The notes under the pieces are model-generated. The model made no database searches and had not been told where the DNA came from. It saw nothing but the letters and a program-made list of their open reading frames with translations. The position numbers were made by a program, and so were the translations under genes. Of a stretch of 64,000 nt of DNA, positions 9,423 through 16,730 are shown in pieces. Each line of letters starts with the position of its first letter. The stretch's first letter is position 1. This DNA is from JAFGAV01 sp041479055. GTDB taxonomy: Bacteria > Acidobacteriota > Aminicenantia > Aminicenantales > JAFGAV01. The DNA lies in the NCBI GenBank assembly GCA_963702835.1, contig OY969762.1:124001-188000 (forward strand), given 5' to 3'.

Positions 9423-10508
9423 ATGAAAAAAACAGCATTTATAGCTCCGGTTTTCTTGGCTACATTCTGGGTCTTAGCTTCGTGGGTCCTGCCAATTCGC
9501 GCTTTCGCTGAGCCAATCCCTGCCTTGCGCGCGGTTCCCTCCAATTTGCCGGGAGAATTGCAAACGAAACTTGCCCAGGAACGAGAATCGCTTGACAAGG
9601 AACTAAAGGCGTTCTTGGCAGATGCCGAGGCATTCAACGCCAAGCCCGCCGAGGCCCAGACCGATGACGAATATGCGCGTCTACAAGCGCGACGGAACCA
9701 ATACATTATCAAAGCCGAGGCATTTAATCGGGATGTGGATGAAGCCGTAAGGACTTTCAATGATGATTTGGCGGCGGTAAGAGACAACATTATCAAGGAT
9801 ATGAAAGCACTGGCAAAAAGACTAGGGTGGAGTGCGGAAAAACTAGCCCGCCTCGACAAAGCCTTGAACAAGCTCGATATCACGATCCCTGGGACTAGCA
9901 CCCAGATTAGACACACTTGGCAGGACATCATAACTCGAGGCCAAGATTCGGAGTTGGCGCGGGAAGCTTCTCAAGGTGGTGGATTGGGATTCCCTGGGGC
10001 TGGTACGCAGACCGTCAATAATGATTGCGCCGTTTTCGCCTTGGCCAACGCGGCGGGTTTGCCCTATGGGGTGGTTGCCACGCGTGCAACCGAACTCATT
10101 CGTCAGGGTGATTGGCGCGAGGCCAGCGACCGTGCCAATCCTCAGACAGCCATTGAGCGGAAGGGACTCACAGGCGGGGAGGTGGTCATGCTGGCCGAAT
10201 CCTTCGGTCAGGCCGAAGTAGTGCCCAGTTCGGATTTCGCGAAGACTTTGAATACGGGTCGACCAGTTATGGTAAATGTCGTTCCCCCTGGCGGGAAGTT
10301 GAACAGCGGACACGAAGTTGTCCTCACAAAGTCTTTTCAACATGACGGCGAAACTTGGTTCGAGATGATGGATTCTTACCAAGGACCCCAACGCCGGCTG
10401 TTCTTGAGCAGTAAAGAACTCAACACGATACTTCGAGAAAATGGCGTGGCCTATCGTCCGGAACCTGGAATGACACCGAAGTTACTTCGCGATGGCGGAG
10501 ATCAATGA
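9423..10508 (+). CDS. Secreted C39-like papain-fold cysteine peptidase
   Basis: 361 residues with a signal peptide (hydrophobic core to about residue 30, ending near AFAE). An alpha-helical, charged N-terminal half (about 40-170) is followed by a C-terminal domain (about 195-345) with the layout of C39-like papain-fold peptidases: Cys in NNDCAVFALANAAG, His in NSGHEVVLTK and Asp in MMDSYQG. Such enzymes cleave peptides, or in C39 proper the leader of exported peptides. Here no transporter is attached, and the signal peptide suggests action in the periplasm or outside. It lies 45 bases after the large TPR gene, so it may process that protein or use it as scaffold (inference). A Shine-Dalgarno (AAGGATG) precedes ATG 9423. 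Confidence 0.7.
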   Translation: MKKTAFIAPVFLATFWVLASWVLPIRAFAEPIPALRAVPSNLPGELQTKLAQERESLDKELKAFLADAEAFNAKPAEAQTDDEYARLQARRNQYIIKAEAFNRDVDEAVRTFNDDLAAVRDNIIKDMKALAKRLGWSAEKLARLDKALNKLDITIPGTSTQIRHTWQDIITRGQDSELAREASQGGGLGFPGAGTQTVNNDCAVFALANAAGLPYGVVATRATELIRQGDWREASDRANPQTAIERKGLTGGEVVMLAESFGQAEVVPSSDFAKTLNTGRPVMVNVVPPGGKLNSGHEVVLTKSFQHDGETWFEMMDSYQGPQRRLFLSSKELNTILRENGVAYRPEPGMTPKLLRDGGDQ

Positions 10509-10545
10509 TTTCATACTCCCTTCCCAAGACATTGTGACGTGACTT

Positions 10546-11007
10546 CTATTTTTCATGCGTTGAAGAAGCTGTAGTAAAAGAACTGGACAAAGAGAGCAGC
10601 CTATCAACAAGTAGTTTTGAAGGCTTATGTTCCCTTCTTTCCCACCCCGCCAGCGTCGTCTGATCGACTCCCAATTGCTCTGCGAATTTCTTTTGGGTGA
10701 GTCCGTGAACCCTGCGATATTCCCGAATTTTATCTCCTATTTTCTCGGCGTTTTTCTCAAACGGATCGCGGCCTAAGAACTCGATTATCTTCGGAATCTG
10801 GGCCAAGGAGGGCTGGACCCGGTTCTTTTCCCAAAGATATATCGTGCTGTCCGAAACATTAAGCCTGAGGGAAAGTTGGCGCTTGGTGAGCTTCAAATCC
10901 AGCCTCCGGACCTTGATGTGGTCACCCCACGTCCTCATGAAATCAGGGTATTTCTCCCTGGGAACCGGCTTTTTTGCCTTCAGCGTTATATGGCAGAAAG
11001 GCAACAC
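10546..11007 (-). CDS. Double helix-turn-helix regulator (HTH copy 3)
   Basis: About 153 residues from GTG at 11007 (TTG 11004 alternative). Same layout as the protein at 3925-4404: LPFCHITLKAKKP lead, HTH 1 (LTKRQLSLRLNVSDSTIYLW), spacer PKIIEFLGRDPFE, HTH 2 (HGLTQKKFAEQLGVDQTTLAGW). The first two thirds match copy 2 at about nine residues in ten. The recognition-helix part of HTH 2 and the tail are different (DQTTLAGWERR against DPSTVSHWEKG). It may therefore recognise a different site through its second HTH. It is head-to-head with comM copy 3 with the same junction as copy 2. Confidence 0.75.
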   Translation of the reverse strand: MLPFCHITLKAKKPVPREKYPDFMRTWGDHIKVRRLDLKLTKRQLSLRLNVSDSTIYLWEKNRVQPSLAQIPKIIEFLGRDPFEKNAEKIGDKIREYRRVHGLTQKKFAEQLGVDQTTLAGWERREHKPSKLLVDRLLSLSSSFTTASSTHEK

Positions 11008-11013
11008 AAGGGT

Positions 11014-11495
11014 GCCAGGAGGTGATGCGCGGGCCGGCGGCGTCGGGCGACGAGGAGTGCAGCGACAGCGAGAGGGCGCGCTACTATGCGCGGCTCTCAA
11101 GGCCGCTCCTCGACCGGATAGATATCCTGGTCGAGGTGCCGGCGGTGACTTTCCGGGATATCATTTCCAAGACGGAAGGGGAGGCCTCAGCCGCAATCCG
11201 GGCGCGGGTGGAGGCGGCGCGGCGGAGGCAGCTCGAGCGTTTCCGAGAGGATGGCCGCCGACGCCGCATCTCGACGAATTCCCAGATGAGCCCGCGCGAA
11301 GTGAAGCGGCTTTGCCCGGTGGAGGCGGAGAGCCTGAAGTTGCTGGAGATGGCGGTGGAGAAGCTCAAGCTGAGCGCCCGGGCCTTTGACCGCATCCTCA
11401 AGGTGGCCCGAACAGTAGCCGACCTGGCGGAGGAGGAGGCGATCCGCTCCATCCATGTCTCCGAGGCCATCCACTACCGGATTATGGAGCGATAA
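11014..11495 (+). pseudogene. comM: comM 3' fragment (copy 3)
   Basis: Begins at the same GCCAGGAGGTGATGCG junction as copy 2 and runs to TAA at 11493-11495. It holds RPLLDRIDILVEVP and the C-terminal helical domain, and ends in IHVSEAIHYRIMER. The ATP-binding part is absent. Nucleotide identity with copies 1 and 2 is very high over the first 400 bases and drops near the stop. An IS630-family element is inserted 12 bases after the stop. Confidence 0.8.
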
Positions 11496-11507
11496 ATTCT
11501 CCGACTA

Positions 11508-12607
11508 ATATAAACGCATTATTAATTGTTACAATTTGGATTAATTTATGTTAAACTGTTTATATGGAACCGATCGATATCCGGCATCCGGAGGTGACCC
11601 GGGACAGCCTGGTAGCTTTTGCCAAGAGTATCCCGGGGGCGTGGATGGGATTAAAGATTGCAGCCCTGCTTTTAATCGTCGAAGGACAGCGGCCGGGCTG
11701 GACAGCCAGGGTCTTGGGTCTGACGCGCATGAGCTTGAATCGCTGGATAAAGACCGTGAATGCCGGGGGGTTGAAAGCTTTGAGGAACAAGCCCAAACCA
11801 GGGAGGCCGTCTCGGCTGACTCCCCAGATCGCGCAAGAGGTGGAACGGCACTTAGAGCAATCGCCTCAGGAATTTGGCCTGAACCGGGCCCGGTGGGATG
11901 GCCCCACCTTGGCCGAGCACTTAAAACGTCGGTACGGGTTGAAACTGAAGGTGCGGCAGGCCCAGATGTGGATGCATCAGCTGGGATATCGCTTGAAACG
12001 GGCCAGTTATTCGTATCTTCAGGCCCGGGCGGAAGAAGCGAAGCGGTTTCGCCGCGAGTTAAAAAAAACTTCAGAATCTGGGTCCTCGGGAGACGGTGGT
12101 TTTTCAAGATGAAACGGGTTTTACCCTGCATCCCCGGCTGGGACGGGGGTGGGCCAAGAGAGGACATTCTTTTCGCATCCCTACCACCAGCCAACATCAC
12201 CAGCGGCTTAATCTTTCGGGTTGGGTGGCACCGCTTCTGGGACGATACGGAATGATTCGCACGGAACGGGGAGATCGGAAAGGGTTTGTTAAGGTCTTGA
12301 GACATCTCTACCGGCGTCTGCGCGGTTATGTGATTTGGCTTTATGTTGATCGGGCACGATGGCATAAGGGAGAGCCGGTGGAGTGTTTCCTTCAAACTCG
12401 CCCGCGTATCCATATGGAGTACCTTCCTCGCTATCAGCCGGGATTGAATCCCCAAGAGCAAATCTGGAAACAAGCCCGATATGAAGCCACGACCAATCGC
12501 TGGTTCGAAAACCTGGAGTTGATCTGGCTGGCCATCCTAAGAACTGTCCACTCCTGGTCTCCCAAGAAAATACGCCGATTGTGTAACATCTGTTAATGCG
12601 TGGACAT
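11508..12607 (+). mobile_element. IS630-family insertion sequence, about 1100 bp
   Basis: The element holds two overlapping frames that together give an IS630-type DDE transposase. Its ends are imperfect inverted repeats: left ATATAAACGCATTA (11508), right (reverse complement) ATGTCCACGCATTA, followed by a shared TGTTACA block. A TA dinucleotide flanks each side (11506-11507 and 12608-12609), as expected for IS630 family target duplication. Removing it reconstructs the palindromic target GACTAGTC just after comM copy 3. Confidence 0.85.
11564..12596 (+). CDS. IS630-family transposase in two frames (possible +1 frameshift)
   Basis: The first frame (11564-12112) holds the N-terminal HTH region (LTRMSLNRWIKTVNAGG) and a winged-helix-like part. 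The second frame opens at 12063 and carries the catalytic DDE core: Asp in VVFQDETGF, Asp in LYVDRARWHKG and Glu in LNPQEQIWK, ending at 12596. A run of eight A (12061-12068) lies exactly where the two frames overlap. Moving by +1 there joins ...RRELKK to LQNLGPRETVVFQDE, giving about 343 residues, a normal length for the family. This could be programmed slippage or a simple indel; the sequence alone cannot say. Confidence 0.8.
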
Positions 12608-12635
12608 TAGTCAATCCCTTCGCGGGACAACTTCT

Positions 12636-13322
12636 TCAGATGATCCCCGTTACGAATAATTCTATAAAAATCCCTCCAAATTCAGGGTCGAATTGAATGC
12701 CGAGGTTTTTTTTGATTTCCCCGATGGCGTCCTCAGGACTCATCGCCGCGTGGTAAGGTCTAGCCGATGTCATGGCGTCATAGGAATCGACGATGGCCAA
12801 TATCCTCGAAAGCGCAGGGATATCCTCCCCGGCCAGGCCGTCAGGATATCCCTTTCCATCGAACCTTTCATGATGATGCCTGATGACTTTGGCAACGGAC
12901 TTGAGTTTTTCGAAAGGCGCCAATATTTTTTCGGCGATGAGAGGATGTTCTTTGATGTGATTAAGTTCCTCCTCAGTCAGTTTTTCCGGCTTGTGGAGTA
13001 TCCTTTCCTGCGTGCCGACCTTTCCGATGTCGTGAAGCCTGCCAGCTATTTGGACCTCTTTGACTTCCGGAGAAACGCCGTATCGATACTTAGCTATTTT
13101 GCCTGCCAGATCGGATACTCGGATAGAATGCCCTGCTTGTTCTTGGAGCTTCTGGACATGCGCATCGCATGTGCTCTCGCCCTGGTCCTGGTCATTCGCA
13201 ACAATCAGTCCTTCCGGCAGCCCCTCCAAAACCGTTTTAAAGAGCTCGAATCGGTCTTTCTCCAAGTTCGCCCCTTTTCCCTCAATAGTTCTGCCCAGCA
13301 GGCTTACAGTCGTATGTTCCAT
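12636..13322 (-). CDS. Short HD-GYP domain protein
   Basis: 228 residues. A short N-terminal part (about 1-55) is of unclear fold. It is followed by a full HD-GYP domain: HSIRVSDLAG, the dyad in GRLHDIGKVG, HHHERFDGKGYPDGL, and DSYDAMTSARPY. Such domains hydrolyse cyclic di-GMP. It lacks the PAS/GAF sensors of the other HD-GYP gene in this array (1140-3875), so input must come from elsewhere or from the short N-terminus. It is convergent with the IS630 element, with its stop only 29 bases past the right end. Family assignment is firm; enzyme activity is inferred from the retained motifs. Confidence 0.85.
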   Translation of the reverse strand: MEHTTVSLLGRTIEGKGANLEKDRFELFKTVLEGLPEGLIVANDQDQGESTCDAHVQKLQEQAGHSIRVSDLAGKIAKYRYGVSPEVKEVQIAGRLHDIGKVGTQERILHKPEKLTEEELNHIKEHPLIAEKILAPFEKLKSVAKVIRHHHERFDGKGYPDGLAGEDIPALSRILAIVDSYDAMTSARPYHAAMSPEDAIGEIKKNLGIQFDPEFGGIFIELFVTGII

Positions 13323-13510
13323 TTTATTGACCTTTTATTATCAGAATTCCCGGAACCTATCCATTACCTTTAGAGATGATGTCCGGGGTGATTTTTTCTA
13401 CTTTTTCGTAATCCCAAAAGGGGAGGGAGATTTAACCTTTTTCCGTGAAAAATGAGAAAATGAAGCAGGAAAGGAACTTAGAAAGCCTTATCGATATTGT
13501 TGAGGCCGAA

Positions 13511-13570
13511 AGACCGCGCCCCGTCCATGTCTCCGAGGCCGTGCAGTACCGGATGATGGATAAGTATTAG
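13511..13570 (+). pseudogene. comM: comM 3' tail fragment (copy 4)
   Basis: The last roughly 50 bases match the end of comM copy 1 (PVHVSEAVQYRMMDKY) with two substitutions and loss of one TAT codon. They do not match copies 2 and 3, whose ends differ. In the same frame the sequence upstream is open back to ATG 13460, giving a 36-codon chimera starting MKQERNLESLID. Whether that is expressed is unknown. The stop overlaps the convergent nitroreductase gene stop. Confidence 0.7.
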
Positions 13571-14271
13571 CTTTTAGCCGGATACCCCACGGTCTGGCCA
13601 TAAAGCGCGCGCTGGTCAGGCCGAAGTTTCAGCGCCTTGGCCAGGCCCTCTTTATCGCAGTTGTGAAACCAGGCGGCCAAGCCTTGGGAGGCGGCAAACA
13701 GATGAACGTTCCCGGCGATAAGGCCCGTAGCGACATTATAATAAGACTTCTGGATTTCCGGATCTCTTAAGCCCGGTTCCTGAAACCCTGCCTGGCTGTA
13801 CTTGGCGATATCCGCGACATAAATAAGATTCACCGGAGCCTGACCGGCGGCCGTGCCGCGCTGGCCGCGGCTAATGGCCTTCTCGCGGAGATCCTCTGCC
13901 GCCACAGGAGCCAGCCGGTGAGGAACTGCTTTATATAGGTAGGTTCCTTCAGGCAGGGCGACATAGATGTCGATCTCCTGGGAGTTGCTGGCCGAGGCCG
14001 CCGTCCTGCCCAACTGGCCGAACGGCCCGTTCTTGCGATTCACGCCGAAGGCCGCCCAGAGAAGGTTAGACAGCACCTGCGGAGGAAGCTTCTTGGCACT
14101 AATGTACCGGTTCGTCTTTCTTTCCCGCAAGGCGGCCAGCACGGACTTTCCGCCGTCCTTTTCCGGGGCGGGAAGGGTCACAGGCGGCAAGCTTTCCTGG
14201 GCCAAGAGAGACCCGGCACCGGCCATGGCGGTTGCCGCCGATAATGTTTTTAAGAATTTTCTCCGATTCAT
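13567..14271 (-). CDS. Tat-exported nitroreductase (SagB-type) family protein
   Basis: About 234 residues from the ATG at 14271 (MNRRKFLKTLSAATAMAGAG), which begins a clear twin-arginine signal. The longer frame upstream to 14313 would bury this signal, so 14271 is preferred. The mature part matches the nitroreductase/SagB-type FMN fold: KTNRYISAKKLPPQVLSNLLWAAFG, then SASNSQEIDIYVALPEGTYLY, and a C-terminal NVHLFAASQGLAAWF segment. FMN-bound export through Tat fits. The substrate is unknown. It is followed upstream by a TPR lipoprotein on the same strand 71 bases away. Confidence 0.8.
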   Translation of the reverse strand: MNRRKFLKTLSAATAMAGAGSLLAQESLPPVTLPAPEKDGGKSVLAALRERKTNRYISAKKLPPQVLSNLLWAAFGVNRKNGPFGQLGRTAASASNSQEIDIYVALPEGTYLYKAVPHRLAPVAAEDLREKAISRGQRGTAAGQAPVNLIYVADIAKYSQAGFQEPGLRDPEIQKSYYNVATGLIAGNVHLFAASQGLAAWFHNCDKEGLAKALKLRPDQRALYGQTVGYPAKS

Positions 14272-14342
14272 GCCATCCTCCAATTTTGCGGCGTTGACGG
14301 CAGTTTGGCTCATCCATTCAAGAAGATTGACGGGCCGGCAAG

Positions 14343-15107
14343 TCAGGGAGAAGGTTCCTTGGTCAGCTTCAGATAGCCGTCCACCTTCTCTTGCAGGGCA
14401 GGGTCTTTGATCAGGGGCAAAGCCTCCTCAAAAGCTTGGCGGGCCTTGGCGTTCTCGCCGCTGTTGAGATAGGCGATTCCCAGGTTGACCATTATGTTCG
14501 GGTCGTTCGGAGTAACGGCCAGGGCGGCCTGGTAGTTCAAGGCGGCTTCCGGGTATCGTTTCAGCTCGTTGAGGACAATTCCCTTGAGGTTGTAGGCGGC
14601 CGCCTCCCGGCTGGTTTTCTGAGTCGTTTTGTCGATATATTCAAGCGCCCGGTCGAATTCCTTTCGTTGAAAATACAGCTTGGCCAGGTTGAAGCTCGCC
14701 CTTGAATTGCCGTCCAGGGAGAACGATTTGAGAAGCTCGGCCTCCGCTTTTTCCGGCTGTCCCAGCTCCAGATAGACCGCCCCGAGATAGCTGCGGGCTT
14801 CGGCCGAATCAGGCTGGAGCTCAACGCATTTTTCCAGGGCCGCGGCCGCTTGGCTGAAATTCCTTTTCTGGATCTGGATCACGGCCAGGAGAAAAGCGGA
14901 CGGGTAGTGTCCGGCGTCGAGGGAAAGGGCCAGCTCCACATACTTGAGGGCTTCCTCGGGCAGGCCGTACCTCAAGGCCAGGACGGCTTTCTCATACTGG
15001 TGCCGCGGATTTTTTTCGTCATTGAGGCCCGGCTTTCTGGGGCCGGACACACAGCCGGCCAGGCCGAGGCTGATGGCCGCCGCAAGCAGGATTGTACCCG
15101 TTTTCAT
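14343..15107 (-). CDS. TPR-repeat lipoprotein
   Basis: 254 residues. The start has a lipoprotein signal with lipobox LAGC (Cys 19). After this come about five TPR units (residues 35-245) with the usual small/aromatic spacing, for example NLGIAYLNSGENAKARQAFEEAL. It resembles PilF/PilW-type outer-membrane TPR lipoproteins, but no pilus gene is nearby, so a scaffold role is all that can be said. Same strand as the nitroreductase-like gene downstream. Confidence 0.8.
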   Translation of the reverse strand: MKTGTILLAAAISLGLAGCVSGPRKPGLNDEKNPRHQYEKAVLALRYGLPEEALKYVELALSLDAGHYPSAFLLAVIQIQKRNFSQAAAALEKCVELQPDSAEARSYLGAVYLELGQPEKAEAELLKSFSLDGNSRASFNLAKLYFQRKEFDRALEYIDKTTQKTSREAAAYNLKGIVLNELKRYPEAALNYQAALAVTPNDPNIMVNLGIAYLNSGENAKARQAFEEALPLIKDPALQEKVDGYLKLTKEPSP

Positions 15108-15180
15108 TTGAAAAAAAACTATATCGTTTGGTTCCCACCTCTGTCAATGGCTGGATTGTTCAGCCTGATGCGGATCGTTT

Positions 15181-15996
15181 CTACGGCAGCAGCCGGGCCA
15201 AGAATGACTTGGGGGGCTTGCGCTTAAGGACGGGCGGGATGAGGGCCGAGGGGCAGGGATAAGCCATCCCGCGCGGCTTGACATGGATGAGCTCGACAGA
15301 CCCCTGCAGCCTCAAGTTTTCCAAAACCTGAAGGATTCCATTGGGGAAGTCGCAGTTGGCATCGCGGGCCAGCGGTGACCACATGCGGACGGCCCCGAAA
15401 ATCAGGGCGAAATTTTCAGAGCAGTGCTCGTATTTCCGGTCGCGCTTTTTCAGATTATCGACAAGCAGCCTCAACAAAAACCAAATCAAAATGAGACCCC
15501 CCATCCCGATCAGGCCGATCCATGAAGCTTTAGACAAGGGCCTGAAAATTAAGGCGATGATGATAAAAAGCGCAAGGGGGACGACGTACAGAAGGAAAAA
15601 GTAGAACATCAAGATGGTCAACCCGTTCAGGACCCACATAGTGGTGGCGTATTTTTTACCCAGGTGATTTTTCATCTCTTTTTGAATCTTCCGGCGCTGC
15701 TGATTGGTCAGCTTTCGGAAGCGGTAGGTGCGCAGCTCGGAGTGTTCGACTTTTTTAGGGATGTCCACGTCGATGACCTTGACTCCGCGGCCGATTTCGG
15801 CGGAGATATCTTGAAAGGGGCCGACGGCCACGGAGACGTGGTTCCAGGTTTCCTTCATGGGCAGCATGTCCCTGATCTTTATCAGGGTGCGCGCGATCCA
15901 GCCGGTGAAAGTAAAATCCTTCCAGATGCGGACGTCGCCCACCAGAAACCCTTTTTTCCAGTCCTGACGGTCGACCTTGGAATACGATTTTGCCAT
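15181..15996 (-). CDS. Membrane protein with permuted papain-like (YiiX/NlpC-P60-like) pattern
   Basis: 271 residues. The N-terminal part has KGFLVGDVRIW and TWNHVSVAVG, and the C-terminal part KYEHCSENFALIFGAVRMW. In permuted papain-fold proteins the catalytic His comes first (in a WxHVGI-like strand) and the Cys later, which fits H and C here. Between them sit two or three hydrophobic membrane segments (about residues 115-170), an unusual insertion. It may be a membrane-bound amidase, thioesterase or peptidase. Assignment rests on motif layout only. Divergent from the gene at 16146. Confidence 0.45.
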   Translation of the reverse strand: MAKSYSKVDRQDWKKGFLVGDVRIWKDFTFTGWIARTLIKIRDMLPMKETWNHVSVAVGPFQDISAEIGRGVKVIDVDIPKKVEHSELRTYRFRKLTNQQRRKIQKEMKNHLGKKYATTMWVLNGLTILMFYFFLLYVVPLALFIIIALIFRPLSKASWIGLIGMGGLILIWFLLRLLVDNLKKRDRKYEHCSENFALIFGAVRMWSPLARDANCDFPNGILQVLENLRLQGSVELIHVKPRGMAYPCPSALIPPVLKRKPPKSFLARLLP

Positions 15997-16145
15997 CTTG
16001 GCCCCCCCTTTTAATTGTTGAGAATGCTATCGGCATTTTAAGCTTCAACGGTTGGCCCTGTCAATTTTTTTAGGGGAATTTCAAGCTTAAATGGCTTGTC
16101 GTCTCTGTTGAGGTGAATCATAATGGAGAAAGCCCCCAGGAAGCG

Positions 16146-16637
16146 ATGGTCGAGAAGATGCCTAAGGCCGGGTTGATTTTTGTCTGGTTTTTTTCCGGGG
16201 TGGTCATTTTTCTCTCGGCGGTCTCCGGCGCTTTGTCTAAGGGGGACGGGATAGCTCGGAAAGAAAATTACCTGGATATTTTGAGCAGCATATATAAAGA
16301 GGTCAAAGAGCTGGGGCCTTATCCGGGCCAGGATTTCATCGCTTGGGATTTTTTTATAGGCGAAGGCGACGACGACACCAACAAGAATATCCATGCCAAT
16401 ATCCTGATCCAAAGCAGGGATGGGGGGGAGCGAATGGCCCTCCTGGTCAGCCGCCTGGAGCCGAGCCCGAACGACCCGAAAGTTCTGTTGACCAAAGAGT
16501 CCCGTGATATTTCCTGCCTGGTCAAGGATGGCCGGGCTGAAGTTGTCTCTTCGGCCTACACGACCGAAGAACTCGAGCGGCTACTGCCCGGCCTTCTCCG
16601 CGCGATTAAAGACAAGAAAAAGTTGCTCAACCGGTGA
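16146..16637 (+). CDS. Small exported protein of unknown function
   Basis: 163 residues from ATG 16146 (MVEKMPKAG); an earlier in-frame ATG at 16113 is possible. A hydrophobic N-terminal segment (GLIFVWFFSGVVIFLSAVSGALS) looks like a signal peptide or anchor. The rest is polar with no motif I recognise (DFIAWDFFIGEGDDD, LLVSRLEPSPNDPK). Alone in its orientation; divergent from the papain-like membrane gene and convergent with the hydrogenase operon. Confidence 0.6.
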   Translation: MVEKMPKAGLIFVWFFSGVVIFLSAVSGALSKGDGIARKENYLDILSSIYKEVKELGPYPGQDFIAWDFFIGEGDDDTNKNIHANILIQSRDGGERMALLVSRLEPSPNDPKVLLTKESRDISCLVKDGRAEVVSSAYTTEELERLLPGLLRAIKDKKKLLNR

Positions 16638-16730
16638 CTGAACCGGTGACAGTTATCTATTTGCCGAAATTCAATATGAATATCTGGGTCATTAGATAGC
16701 TGCCAGCTATTTATGACCGCCCTCGCCTCT

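Noticed and set aside
16696..16710. Palindrome ATAGCTGGCAGCTAT as terminator of the redox operon
   Set aside because: It lies after the operon end but has no T run on the minus strand, so it does not meet the usual form.
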